Shown here: piece by piece, positions 1-8,402 of the stretch | Layout: each line of letters opens with the position of its first letter | How positions within the stretch are numbered: position 1 is the first letter of the stretch | DNA from: Fibrobacter sp. UWB10 | GTDB lineage: Bacteria > Fibrobacterota > Fibrobacteria > Fibrobacterales > Fibrobacteraceae | DNA: 64,000 nucleotides | Reading direction: 5' to 3' | Assembly (NCBI RefSeq): GCF_900182935.1 | Contig: NZ_FXUE01000002.1 | Location: forward strand, 1-64,000 | Made by a program: the position numbers and the translations under genes | The notes under the pieces: model-generated | Databases searched by the model: none | What the model was told of the DNA's origin: nothing | The model's input: only the letters and a program-made list of their open reading frames with translations

Positions 1-205
1 TGAAGAATGCCGCGCTGAATTCCAACTGGTCAGTTTCAGAAATTCCTGCGGGGTTCACATACATGGCAGTATTGCCACCAAATTCTGCAAACCAGCCATT
101 CTGCTGATAGGTATTCGGCGCGTAGTTGGACTCAGCAAACAAAGAAGTGCTGGCTACAGCAAGTCCGATAGCGGACGCCTTGATGAAACTAGTACGCAAC
201 GTCAT
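1..205 (-). CDS. Outer-membrane protein, N-terminal part only (runs off window)
   Basis: The reading frame begins with ATG at 205 and stays open to the window edge (68 codons). It starts with a clear signal peptide: Arg and Lys, a hydrophobic stretch (AIGLAVASTSLF), then a cleavage site near Ala-Glu-Ser. The mature part reads NGWFAEFGGNTAMYVNPAG, which resembles the start of outer-membrane barrel proteins of the PorV/FadL-like or UPF0164 type, where an early 'xNPAG' turn is common. The exact family cannot be settled from this fragment. It is transcribed away from the dcw cluster, so the intergenic region probably contains divergent promoters. I see no convincing Shine-Dalgarno sequence. Confidence 0.6.
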   Translation of the reverse strand, partial: MTLRTSFIKASAIGLAVASTSLFAESNYAPNTYQQNGWFAEFGGNTAMYVNPAGISETDQLEFSAAFF

Positions 206-338
206 TTTATCTACGCTTGAAAAACTCTTCAAAAAGCAGCTTCTTCAATATACTTCATTTTGAGGGGGATTTACAAGCGATGGGGCTTTTCCCACAAAAA
301 AACTCAAAATTTTTATATCTTTTCGCCCCTCCTAGTTG

Positions 339-363
339 AACTATAAAGAATTTCTTTATAGTT
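339..363. repeat. Perfect 25-base palindrome
   Basis: AACTATAAAGAA (339-350) and its exact reverse complement (352-363) flank a single T. No U-tract follows, so it reads more like a protein-binding site or cruciform than a terminator. A second palindrome starts three bases later. Confidence 0.7.
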
Positions 364-459
364 GCCTCCCTAGGGAGTTCATCGTCCCTATAAATGTTAT
401 CAATATGCTGACCATACGCTGAAAAGGTCGTTCGGCGGTCCGCAGCATGTTCGCAGCTA

Positions 460-546
460 TACGGCCTGGCCTAACAGAGCCAGAGGGTCTTTTTCGCAGC
501 TTTTTCGCAGTTTCGACCCAAAAGTACGGTCTGGCCCGACAGAGCC
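460..546. repeat. Two imperfect copies of a 22-base unit
   Basis: TACGGCCTGGCCTAACAGAG plus CC (460-481) recurs at 525-546 with three mismatches. The unit is GC-rich within AT-rich sequence and contains a GGCCTGGCC-like core. Its function is unknown. Confidence 0.6.
489..510. repeat. Tandem 11-base repeat CTTTTTCGCAG x2
   Basis: CTTTTTCGCAG occurs at 489-499 and again at 500-510 with no gap. A related TTCGCAG also occurs at 450-456. It could be a regulator site or a slippage product. Confidence 0.6.
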
Positions 547-553
547 TTTTTAT

Positions 554-575
554 ATAGTGAACTAATGTTCACTAT
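554..575. promoter_or_regulatory. Inverted repeat, possible operator upstream of mraZ
   Basis: ATAGTGAAC and its reverse complement GTTCACTAT flank TAAT, making a 22-base site about 130 bases upstream of mraZ. The geometry suits a dimeric repressor site. The regulator is unknown. Confidence 0.45.
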
Positions 576-652
576 TTATTTGTCGAACCAAGAACCGAAG
601 TATGTTTTTTGTATGCTTTTCGGCTATGTAAATCGAAATTGCCTTGCCAAAG

Positions 653-698
653 TGGGAGAAAATGGTAGATTTGTACTGTGTTGTGGTAAATTGTGGTA
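653..698 (+). promoter_or_regulatory. Candidate MraZ operator: four TGGKA sites
   Basis: TGGGA (653-657), TGGTA (663-667), TGGTA (684-688) and TGGTA (694-698) lie 10, 21 and 10 bases apart, close to one helical turn and two turns. MraZ is known to bind direct repeats of a TGGGN type at 10-base spacing upstream of its own gene. The last two sites are part of a perfect tandem TTGTGGTAAA and end only seven bases before the mraZ ATG, so bound MraZ would cover the translation start region. Confidence 0.6.
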
Positions 699-705
699 AA
701 CTAGA

Positions 706-1182
706 ATGAACTTTACGTCTTTCATAGGTCAAGCCCAAACGGCTATCGATGGAAAGGGAAGGTCTTCCTTCCCCAGGGAATTCCGTCGTCAGCTCGGGCC
801 AACCGAAGGGGAGCAATTCGTGGTCACGCGTGGCCCTGCTCAAACCCTGCGGTTGTATACCTTGCCTGAATACGAAAAGTTCATGGCGGACCTGGACTGC
901 CGGTCCGACCGCCGTCAAGCTGACCTAGTTCGGAGAAGCCTTTGGCCCACGGTTGTGGAGCTGGATGGTCAGAACCGCATTTTACTTCCTAAGGTATTGC
1001 TGGAGTATGCTGGTCTTAAAGGAGAGGTCCTTTACGTACAAGCTAGCGGAAAAACTCTCGAACTATGGAATCCTGAACGCTATAATGCCAAGTATGGCTT
1101 AGAGTCTGAAGATGCTATTGCTGCATTCGATGCCGCGTTCTATGGTGAAAGCTTGACGGAGGGCGACAATGGCAATAAATAG
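706..1182 (+). CDS. mraZ: Transcriptional regulator MraZ
   Basis: 158 aa, near the usual family length of about 145-165. MraZ is an AbrB-fold DNA-binding protein that normally represses its own dcw operon. The tandem SpoVT-AbrB-like halves are visible: the first has the family motif DxxGR (D15-G-K-G-R19) followed by SSFPREFR, the second has LDGQNRILLP around residues 86-95, where the DxxGR motif is relaxed to DGQNR. It is the first gene of the cluster and overlaps rsmH by 14 bases. The ATG lacks a Shine-Dalgarno sequence; the bases before it are taken up by the TGGTA repeats that are its likely own operator. Confidence 0.93.
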   Translation: MNFTSFIGQAQTAIDGKGRSSFPREFRRQLGPTEGEQFVVTRGPAQTLRLYTLPEYEKFMADLDCRSDRRQADLVRRSLWPTVVELDGQNRILLPKVLLEYAGLKGEVLYVQASGKTLELWNPERYNAKYGLESEDAIAAFDAAFYGESLTEGDNGNK

Positions 1183-2206
1183 CCTCCGCAAAAACGAATT
1201 ACGTACAAATGAAGTTTTGAACGGCCGCGCCATGGCGGCTCATTCCGAAGCAGCCCTTGCTGGCGTTGAAAACGGTGTATTCTATCACGATCCGGTGATG
1301 CTTGCGGAATGTCTTGAAGGCTTGAACATCAAGCCGAATGGCACTTACAGCGATTGCACTTTGGGCGGTGGCGGACATTCTTACGCTATTGCGAACAAAT
1401 TAGATGAAAACGGAACGCTTCACGCTTTTGACCGCGACGAAGAAGCCGTTGCCTTTGCCACCAAGCGCCTTGCCGGCGTGAAACCCAAGTTCATTGTGCA
1501 TCCGGTTCGCTTTGGCGAACTGAAAAACGAAATTGCGCCGAATACTTTGGACGGCATTCTCTACGACTTGGGCATTAGCAGCCATCAGGTGGATGCTTCT
1601 GACCGCGGCTTTACTTTTGTGGGCGACAATCCGCTGGATTTGCGCATGGATCGCCGCGAAGGCGTTTCCGCTCAGGAATGGCTCAAGACAGTCGATGCCG
1701 ATACGCTTGCTGCCGCACTCCGCAAGAATGCAGATATGGATCGCGGCTTTAAGCTTGCGACTCGTTTGATTGAAATGGCTGCCTCTAAGGGCGACCAAGA
1801 AATTTTGCCTTCTGACGTGAAGGCTGTGGTGGAATCGGTGTTCCCTGACAAGCGCCGCGAAGTGAATGGTCTTTTGGCTCGCGTGTTCCAGGCGATTCGC
1901 ATGGAAGTGAACGGCGAACTTAAGGAAATCGAAGATAGCCTGCGCGCTGCGGTAGACTGCCTCAAGGTGGGTGGCCGCTTGGTGGTTATGAGCTACCATT
2001 CTGTGGAAGATCGCTGCGTCAAGGAAACAGCCGCTGAATTTGAAAAGGCCTGCATTTGCCCTGAACACTTGCCTGTGTGCACGTGCGGTGGTAATCACCA
2101 GCGCCTTAAAAAGGTGAATCGCAAGCCGATTCTGCCTTCTAACGAAGAAATTGCAAAGAACAGCAGAGCTCGCTCTGCAAAGCTTAGGGTGTACGAACGG
2201 GTATGA
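1169..2206 (+). CDS. rsmH: 16S rRNA (cytosine1402-N4)-methyltransferase RsmH
   Basis: 345 aa. RsmH (MraW) methylates N4 of C1402 in 16S rRNA using SAM. Visible signatures are HDPVML at 40-45, the SAM loop DCTLGGGGHS at 62-71, FDRD at 87-90, and the C-terminal NSRARSAKLRV. The N terminus is about 35 residues longer than usual, but the start is supported by GGAGG six bases before the ATG, inside the mraZ 3' end. A C-terminal patch CICPEHLPVCTC contains several cysteines as in many homologues. The stop overlaps ftsL by four bases, so translation is probably coupled. Confidence 0.95.
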   Translation: MAINSLRKNELRTNEVLNGRAMAAHSEAALAGVENGVFYHDPVMLAECLEGLNIKPNGTYSDCTLGGGGHSYAIANKLDENGTLHAFDRDEEAVAFATKRLAGVKPKFIVHPVRFGELKNEIAPNTLDGILYDLGISSHQVDASDRGFTFVGDNPLDLRMDRREGVSAQEWLKTVDADTLAAALRKNADMDRGFKLATRLIEMAASKGDQEILPSDVKAVVESVFPDKRREVNGLLARVFQAIRMEVNGELKEIEDSLRAAVDCLKVGGRLVVMSYHSVEDRCVKETAAEFEKACICPEHLPVCTCGGNHQRLKKVNRKPILPSNEEIAKNSRARSAKLRVYERV

Positions 2207-2511
2207 GTGAATCTAGCAAGAAATCCCTGTTCAACTCTAACCGCACCATTGTGTGGGTGTTTATCTGCGCCGTGCTGGTTGCAGGGCTTTTGCTGATTTT
2301 GCCGCTCTATATGCAGAACCGTCTGACGAAGCTTTATTCGAAGTCTCATGAGCTTTCGTATTTGATTGGCCAGCTGCAGCGTGAAAGAACTTTGCAGGAA
2401 CTTGAAATCAACAAGTTGTCTTCGCTTGAAAACTTGTCTGTGTTTGCAGACAGTGTTGGTCTTGATTTGAACGGCGTGCCGACTAAGGTGCGCGTAACGG
2501 GGGCTCCATGA
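2203..2511 (+). CDS. ftsL: Cell division protein FtsL-like
   Basis: 102 aa, a single-pass membrane protein with a short cytoplasmic N terminus, one membrane segment (about 14-36) and a periplasmic heptad-like helix (LYSKSHELSYLIGQLQRERT). This is the FtsL layout, and the position between rsmH and ftsI is the canonical ftsL slot. FtsL sequences are poorly conserved, so the call rests on topology and synteny. FtsL works with FtsB and FtsQ to activate the FtsW-FtsI septal synthase. It overlaps both neighbours by ATGA. Confidence 0.85.
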   Translation: MSESSKKSLFNSNRTIVWVFICAVLVAGLLLILPLYMQNRLTKLYSKSHELSYLIGQLQRERTLQELEINKLSSLENLSVFADSVGLDLNGVPTKVRVTGAP

Positions 2512-4406
2512 ATATTGTGAATATGGATGCCCTTTCGGTTGCGAAGATGATTGTGCTTGGCGCGATTGGCGTGCTAGCATGGCAGACCTTTAACATTCAG
2601 GTGCTGAACCGCGAAGTGTACCAGGCTGAAACCAAGAGCATGGTCACGCGTACCAAGAGCATTTATGCCGAACGCGGCGAAATTTTGGACCGTAACGGCG
2701 TGGTGTTTGCCAAGAACTTGCGCGATACCGGCAAGGCCGAAGACTACACCCGAATTTTCTTGCAGGGTAAGCTTGCTTCGCAGATTGTGGGCAAGGTCGG
2801 TTACGACGGCGAAGGCAGCATGGGCATGGAACGCATGTACGACTTGCGCCTGCGCGGTAACGAAGGATTCCGTGTGGGTATCAAGGATGCCAAGGAACGC
2901 GAAATTCTGGGCCGTTCTGAAAATGTGGCCGAAGCAAAGCCGGGTAAGAACCTTGTGCTGACGATTGACCGCAATATGCAGGAAATCGTGGAAAAGGCGC
3001 TCAAGGACGGCGTGAACGAATTCAGTGCAGCGAGTGCATCGGCTGTGGTGGTGGACCCGTATACGGGTGAAATTTTGGCGATGGCTAGTTACCCGACCTT
3101 TGACCCGAACTCTAAAAAGCAGGGTGTGGGCAAGATGGCCAAAAACGATATTGTGGCCATGTCTTTTGAACCGGGTTCCACGTTCAAGGTGATTACGGCT
3201 GCCGCAGCTCTTGAAAACGGTTCTGTTCCTGAAGATACTGTTTTTGCTAACGAAGGCAAATGCTGGAGTTGGAGCGCACGTGCTGAACGTATTTGCGATA
3301 CGCACATTTATGGCGACATGGACATGGCCGAAGGCATGGTGCAGTCGTCGAACATTGTGTTTGCGAAGGTGGCTGACAAGGTGGGCGCCGAAAAGCTTTA
3401 CCGCATGGCCCGCAACTTTGGCTTTGGCATGAAAACGTCTGAAAACCTGGCGGGTGAAGAAGCTGGCCGCTTGTACATGCCGTATGAACTTACAAGAGAT
3501 GACCGTACCCTTAAAACGATGGGCTTTGGTCACGCAGTTTCTGTGACGCCGATTCAGATGGTGATGGCTTATGCCGCAATTGCAAACGGCGGCACTCTGA
3601 TGGAACCGATGATTGTGAAGGAATGGCGCGATTCCGACGGAAACTTGGTCGAAAAGAAGGAACCGGTAAAGGTACGTCGCGTAATTTCGGAACGTACGGC
3701 AGCTTCGATCCGCAAGATGCTGAATCGCGTGGTGAACAGCGGTACGGCAAAGCGTGTTGCTAGCAAGAAGATTCCGGATGTGATTTTTGGCGGCAAGACG
3801 GGTACGGCTGAAAAGTATAACCAGGAAACCGGCAAGTATGACCGCGAACACCAGGTGGCTTCGTTTATTGGTCTTGCTCCGGTTGAAGATGTGCGCTATG
3901 TGTGCATGGTGCTGGTGGACGATCCGAACGCTGACAAACTTTACGGCCACACGGGTGGTGCTACGGCGGGCCCGATTTTCCGCCGCATTATGGAAGGCAT
4001 TTATTACCACCCGAAGCTTTCGCCGGCATCGCATGACCTTGCCTTTGTGAAGGGTAAGTCGCCCTGCGAAGGCGATTATGTGGGCATGCTTGCTCAGACG
4101 GCAAAGTCGGTGGCCGCAAACAAAAAGTGCCCGGTGATTTTTGAAGGCGAAGGTTCTCGCGTGCTTGCGGTGCGCAGGGACTTGACCGATTCGATTGCAC
4201 TTGTGCTCAAGCTAGGCGATGTCGATGCTTCGACCATGCCCGACTTGAAAGGACTTACGTTGAAAGATGCTCTTGAAATTGCCGGAAACATTCGCATAAA
4301 TGTGGAATATACCGGAATGGGCCGCGTTGTGTCCCAGACGCCGAAAGTCGGGGAAACGCTCCATAAAGGGCAAATTTGCAAGCTTACGCTTAAGGAGAGA
4401 GGCTAA
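2508..4406 (+). CDS. ftsI: Septal penicillin-binding protein FtsI (PBP3) with C-terminal PASTA domain
   Basis: 632 aa. This is the transpeptidase that crosslinks septal peptidoglycan. One N-terminal membrane helix (about 13-30) is followed by the class B dimerisation region (RGEILDRNG at 56-64) and the transpeptidase domain. Catalytic motifs: STFK (nucleophile Ser224), SSN at 280-282 and KTGT at 430-433. Residues of about 570-632 form a PASTA-like repeat (MPDLKGLTLKDAL ... SQTPKVGETLHKG), a feature of Gram-positive PBP2x and some spirochaete-like lineages and absent from E. coli FtsI. It overlaps ftsL by four bases and murE by one. Confidence 0.95.
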   Translation: MNIVNMDALSVAKMIVLGAIGVLAWQTFNIQVLNREVYQAETKSMVTRTKSIYAERGEILDRNGVVFAKNLRDTGKAEDYTRIFLQGKLASQIVGKVGYDGEGSMGMERMYDLRLRGNEGFRVGIKDAKEREILGRSENVAEAKPGKNLVLTIDRNMQEIVEKALKDGVNEFSAASASAVVVDPYTGEILAMASYPTFDPNSKKQGVGKMAKNDIVAMSFEPGSTFKVITAAAALENGSVPEDTVFANEGKCWSWSARAERICDTHIYGDMDMAEGMVQSSNIVFAKVADKVGAEKLYRMARNFGFGMKTSENLAGEEAGRLYMPYELTRDDRTLKTMGFGHAVSVTPIQMVMAYAAIANGGTLMEPMIVKEWRDSDGNLVEKKEPVKVRRVISERTAASIRKMLNRVVNSGTAKRVASKKIPDVIFGGKTGTAEKYNQETGKYDREHQVASFIGLAPVEDVRYVCMVLVDDPNADKLYGHTGGATAGPIFRRIMEGIYYHPKLSPASHDLAFVKGKSPCEGDYVGMLAQTAKSVAANKKCPVIFEGEGSRVLAVRRDLTDSIALVLKLGDVDASTMPDLKGLTLKDALEIAGNIRINVEYTGMGRVVSQTPKVGETLHKGQICKLTLKERG

Positions 4407-5833
4407 TGATTTCTGAAACGTTGATGCAGAAATTGAATGTGCAGGGCCTGTGCGACGACTCCCGCCGCGTAAAGGCAAAAGATTTATTCTTTTCGATGCC
4501 GGGTGACAAGTCCGACGAATTTGCGAGAAACGCCGTGGCATCGGGTGCAGTCGCCGTAGTGAGCGAAAATGTTGCTCCCGAAGGACTGACATCTAAGTGG
4601 ATACAAGTTGCCGACGTGAAGGCTGCACGCCTTGAAGCGGCGAAGATTTTCTATAAGGACCCGTTTGCAAAGCTTAACGCTCATGCTGTAACGGGTACGA
4701 ATGGTAAGACAACAAGTGCGTTCCTGATGGATGCAATGCTTTCGGCTGCTGGCCACAAGGTTGCTCTCCTTGGAACCATTAAAAATAAAATTGGCGAAAC
4801 TTCGGTGCCCGCTACACTAACGACGCCGGGGCTATTGGATCTGTATGCCTTTGCCGCAAAAGCAGTCGAGGCTGGTTGTACGGACTTGGTGATGGAAGCG
4901 TCTTCGCATTCCTTGGACCAGGGCCGTATGGCAGGTGTGCTTTACAAGAGTGCCTTGTTCAGCAACCTGACTCAAGACCACCTCGATTACCATAAGACGA
5001 TGGATGCCTACTTTGAGGCAAAGAAGCTTTTGTTTACGCGTTACCTTGCTGATGATGGTGTTGCCGTTATCAATATTGACGATGCGTACGGAAAGAAACT
5101 ATACGATTCCCTAGCCGGGATAGAAGCGGACCGGAGGGTGGCTGTCTCGCGTCTAGGGGTCGTTGGTGCTTTAGTGAAGCCCGAAGGTGCCGTGAAGAAT
5201 ACCGAAGACGGTCTCAAGTTGTTGTTGCCTGCCATTAGCGCAGAACCGTTTGAAACTCCGTTGTGCGGCGACTTTAACGTAGACAACGTGATGCTGGTAC
5301 TTGCTTGGGCAAAGGCAATCGGCCTTGCCGAATCTGCCATGCGCAAGGCTTTGGCAGAAGTCCGCGTTCCGGGCCGCTTTGAAAAGGTCTGGAACAAGAA
5401 TGGCCGCCACGTGATTGTGGACTATGCTCACACGCCTGACGCCCTTGAACGCGTCCTTACGACCGCTCGTAGCCTCTGCCGAGGCCGCCTCGCGTGCGTG
5501 TTCGGCTGCGGCGGTGACCGCGACAAGACCAAGCGCCCGATTATGGGTGCAATCGCCGAACGCATTGCGGACAAGGCCTGGCTCACCTCAGACAATCCGC
5601 GTACCGAAAATCCGACTGACATCATTAATGACGTGCGAGCTGGCATGAAGACGGACAAATTTAGTGTCGTCGAAAAGCGTGATGAAGCGATTGCCAAGGC
5701 TTGCGCAGAACTTAAGGACGGCGACTGGCTCGTGATTGCGGGCAAGGGCCACGAAGACTACCAGATTGTGGGTAAGACCAAGCATCATTTTGATGACCGC
5801 GAAGAAGCGGTGAAGGCAATGGAAAATGTATAA
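4406..5833 (+). CDS. murE: UDP-MurNAc-tripeptide synthetase MurE
   Basis: 475 aa. This Mur ligase adds the third stem residue to UDP-MurNAc-L-Ala-D-Glu using ATP. The P-loop TGTNGKTT is at 96-103 and the central motif EASSHSLDQGR at 164-174. The specificity motif DNPR (396-399, within DNPRTENP) is the signature for meso-diaminopimelate rather than lysine, so the peptidoglycan is predicted to be mDAP type. The start codon overlaps the ftsI stop (TAATG), preceded by AGGAGAGAGG. The end overlaps murF by eight bases. Confidence 0.95.
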   Translation: MISETLMQKLNVQGLCDDSRRVKAKDLFFSMPGDKSDEFARNAVASGAVAVVSENVAPEGLTSKWIQVADVKAARLEAAKIFYKDPFAKLNAHAVTGTNGKTTSAFLMDAMLSAAGHKVALLGTIKNKIGETSVPATLTTPGLLDLYAFAAKAVEAGCTDLVMEASSHSLDQGRMAGVLYKSALFSNLTQDHLDYHKTMDAYFEAKKLLFTRYLADDGVAVINIDDAYGKKLYDSLAGIEADRRVAVSRLGVVGALVKPEGAVKNTEDGLKLLLPAISAEPFETPLCGDFNVDNVMLVLAWAKAIGLAESAMRKALAEVRVPGRFEKVWNKNGRHVIVDYAHTPDALERVLTTARSLCRGRLACVFGCGGDRDKTKRPIMGAIAERIADKAWLTSDNPRTENPTDIINDVRAGMKTDKFSVVEKRDEAIAKACAELKDGDWLVIAGKGHEDYQIVGKTKHHFDDREEAVKAMENV

Positions 5834-7208
5834 ACTGGATTTGAAAATCAAGGAACTCTTGGAAATCCTCGAAACCTACTCCGTAGGCGTTGATGGCCGT
5901 ACCAAGAACCGAAAGGTGAATCTTTGCATGGATTCCCGCGAACCCGCCAAAGGTGTTGTGTTTTGGCCGATCAAGGGCGCCCGTTTTGACGCCCACCAGT
6001 TTGTAGCACAAATGGAAAAAAATGGAGCATTGATGAGTGTCGTGAACGCTGATGCCGAAGGCATTGAAAACTTCAAGATGTATGCGCCCGTCGACGATAC
6101 GACGAAAGCGCTCCTCAAGCTCGCCAAGGGCTACCAGAAGAATTTCAAGGTAAAGAAGGTTGCCATTACGGGCAGCAACGGCAAGACAACCACCAAGGAA
6201 ATGGTGAAGGCCGTTCTTTCGCAGAAGTACAATACGCACGCCACCGCTGGTAACTTCAATAACCACATTGGTGTGCCCATGACGTTGTTCCAGCTCAAGC
6301 ACAGCCACGAAGCGGCCGTGATTGAAATGGGTACAAGTGGCCCGGATGAAATCCGCCCGCTTTCTATGGCGGTGGAACCCGATGTGGCCGTGATTACCAA
6401 TATTGGCGCTTCTCACTTGGAACGCCTTAAGGATTTGGACGGCGTGTTTGCCGAAAAGAAGACGATTGTCGCTGGCCTCAAGAAGAATGGCGTGCTCATT
6501 GTGAATGCAGACGATCCGCGTCTTTGCAAGTGCCGTAGCAATACCAGCTACAAGGTGATTACCTTCGGCGTGAAGCGCGGCATCATCAAGCCTGAAAAGC
6601 TCGAATGGAGCGAAGACAACTGCGCCACCTTCTTTGTGGACCGCACCAAGTTTACGCTGAACGTGCCGGGCATTCATAACCTGTATAACGCTCTCGCCGC
6701 TATTGCCGTGGGCCAGCAGTTCAGAGTTCCGAAGGCTGAAATCGCAAAGGCTCTCGCAAACTTCCGTTCGACCAACATGCGCATGGAAATCAAGAATGCG
6801 AATGGCTTCAAGATTGTGTCGGACTGCTACAATGCAAACCCGTCTTCGACCAAGATGGCTTTGCAGACCATTGGCAACATGAAGGTGAACCGCCGCATTG
6901 CCATTTTGGGCGATATGCTGGAACTTGGCGCTCAGACCGACGCCCTGCATTTGGAAATGGGCGCCATGGTGCCTGAAATGAATTTTGACATGCTCCTGAC
7001 TGTGGGCGAAAAGGCAAAGCTTTATGTGAAGGGCGCAAAGTCCAAGGGCATGAAGGCTGCTCACCACTTTGCATCTGTTCAGGAACTGATTGACACCCTC
7101 ACCGAAATCGTGGCAGAAGGCGACGTGCTCTTGATTAAGGGTAGCCGCGGTATGCACATGGAACAGGTGGTCGATGCCATGCTTAAACTCACGAAGGTCA
7201 AAGCTTAA
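5826..7208 (+). CDS. murF: UDP-MurNAc-tripeptide-D-alanyl-D-alanine ligase MurF
   Basis: 460 aa. MurF adds D-Ala-D-Ala to the UDP-MurNAc-tripeptide, completing the soluble pentapeptide precursor. The ATP loop GSNGKTTTKEM starts at 116; GNFNNHIGVPMT and the DCYNANPSS motif typical of MurF follow. The frame starts inside the murE 3' end, consistent with translational coupling. The next gene is ftsW, not mraY as in most clusters. Confidence 0.95.
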   Translation: MYKLDLKIKELLEILETYSVGVDGRTKNRKVNLCMDSREPAKGVVFWPIKGARFDAHQFVAQMEKNGALMSVVNADAEGIENFKMYAPVDDTTKALLKLAKGYQKNFKVKKVAITGSNGKTTTKEMVKAVLSQKYNTHATAGNFNNHIGVPMTLFQLKHSHEAAVIEMGTSGPDEIRPLSMAVEPDVAVITNIGASHLERLKDLDGVFAEKKTIVAGLKKNGVLIVNADDPRLCKCRSNTSYKVITFGVKRGIIKPEKLEWSEDNCATFFVDRTKFTLNVPGIHNLYNALAAIAVGQQFRVPKAEIAKALANFRSTNMRMEIKNANGFKIVSDCYNANPSSTKMALQTIGNMKVNRRIAILGDMLELGAQTDALHLEMGAMVPEMNFDMLLTVGEKAKLYVKGAKSKGMKAAHHFASVQELIDTLTEIVAEGDVLLIKGSRGMHMEQVVDAMLKLTKVKA

Positions 7209-7226
7209 TTTAGGACTCACGAAGGA

Positions 7227-8402
7227 ATGGAAAACACAGTTGCAAATACCGGCATGAACAAGCTACTCTTGGTAGTAGTGTTGCTGCTGATTTGTTTGGG
7301 CGTGCCTATTGTCTATACGGCATCGGCCCATTTTGCTGTGTCCCATGGGCTCCCGGCAGAATACTACCTGCAAAAGCATTTGATGAAGGCTGTGCTTGGC
7401 TTGGTTTTGATGCTTGGTCTTGCTCGTTTCTTGGATTACGGTCATTGGATTTGGCTTGGACGCATTGCGTTCTTGGTGGGCGTGATTCTTACGATTGCAG
7501 CGCTTGTGTCGGGACACGGCGTCAAGGGTGCAAACCGCTGGATTATGGGTATTCAACCGTCTGAAATCATGAAACTTGGAATGCTCATTTGCATTTGCGG
7601 AAAGCTTTCTCAGGCGGGTGACAACATCAAGAGTGTTGCATGTACGCTTGTCCAGCCGGGAATCTTCTTTGGCATTACGGCGCTTTTGCTGATTTTGCAG
7701 CCGAACTACTCGATGCTTTTGATGCTTTCGGTGACGGTGATTTGCGTGTTGCTCACGGCAGGCGTGAATTACAAGTATTTGGCAATTACGATTGCCTCTG
7801 CGATTCCGCCGGGAATTATCATGTTGCTCAAAACTGGGCATTCCAGCAAGCGTCTCCAGGCGTTTACTGCTGCCGAAGGCGAAATGGTCGCTTCGAACTG
7901 GCAGGGTGAACATGCGTTGCTTGCTTTGGGTAACGGAGGGTTCTCTGGCACGGGATTCGGTCTTGGCGTGCAAAAATTGGGCTACTTGCCCGAAGTGCAC
8001 AAAGACGTGATTTATGCGGTGGCAGGCGAAGAATTTGGATTCATGGGAACGTTCTTCTTGCTTGCTTTGTATGCGCTTCTTTTTGCGCAGGGTTTCAAGA
8101 TTGCTCGTCAGTCTTCGACCCGTTTCGGAAAGTATTTGGCGGTGGCGCTTACGTTCTCGCTTTTCTTCAACTTTTTGGTTCACGTCTGCGTTTGCGTGGG
8201 ACTTTTCCCCACGACGGGCCAACCTCTCCCGTTCATAAGCTTCGGCGGAACCAATTTAATTTACAGCTGTGTGGCAGTGGGTATTCTTTTGAACATTTCT
8301 AGACCCAATACAGGCAAAATGATCAAGGAACCGTATATGAGCGGCGCCTCGCTCGAAAGCAGTGCCTACAGAAACTATGAATATTCAAGGAGTGGCGTAT
8401 GA
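7227..8402 (+). CDS. ftsW: Lipid II polymerase / division protein FtsW (SEDS family)
   Basis: 391 aa, about ten membrane segments. SEDS signatures are present: ALGNGGFSGTGFGLGVQK, YLPEVHKDVIYAVAGEE with the conserved Asp and Glu, and LPFISFGGTNLI near the C terminus. FtsW polymerises lipid II at the septum together with FtsI. AAGGA directly touches the annotated ATG; a second in-frame ATG nine codons later (MNKLLLV) could be the true start. It overlaps murG by four bases. RodA is the alternative SEDS member, but the cluster context favours FtsW. Confidence 0.92.
   Translation: MENTVANTGMNKLLLVVVLLLICLGVPIVYTASAHFAVSHGLPAEYYLQKHLMKAVLGLVLMLGLARFLDYGHWIWLGRIAFLVGVILTIAALVSGHGVKGANRWIMGIQPSEIMKLGMLICICGKLSQAGDNIKSVACTLVQPGIFFGITALLLILQPNYSMLLMLSVTVICVLLTAGVNYKYLAITIASAIPPGIIMLLKTGHSSKRLQAFTAAEGEMVASNWQGEHALLALGNGGFSGTGFGLGVQKLGYLPEVHKDVIYAVAGEEFGFMGTFFLLALYALLFAQGFKIARQSSTRFGKYLAVALTFSLFFNFLVHVCVCVGLFPTTGQPLPFISFGGTNLIYSCVAVGILLNISRPNTGKMIKEPYMSGASLESSAYRNYEYSRSGV

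Larger units (their letters stand above)
206..650. other. Long non-coding leader ahead of the dcw cluster
   Basis: About 500 bases separate the divergent outer-membrane gene from mraZ. I see no credible coding frame. The stretch holds a perfect 25-base palindrome, a 12-base palindrome (CTCCCTAGGGAG, 366-377), an 11-base tandem repeat, two imperfect copies of a 22-base unit and a 9-base inverted repeat, all listed separately. It probably contains the cluster promoter(s) and possibly a structured 5' leader. Confidence 0.5.
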
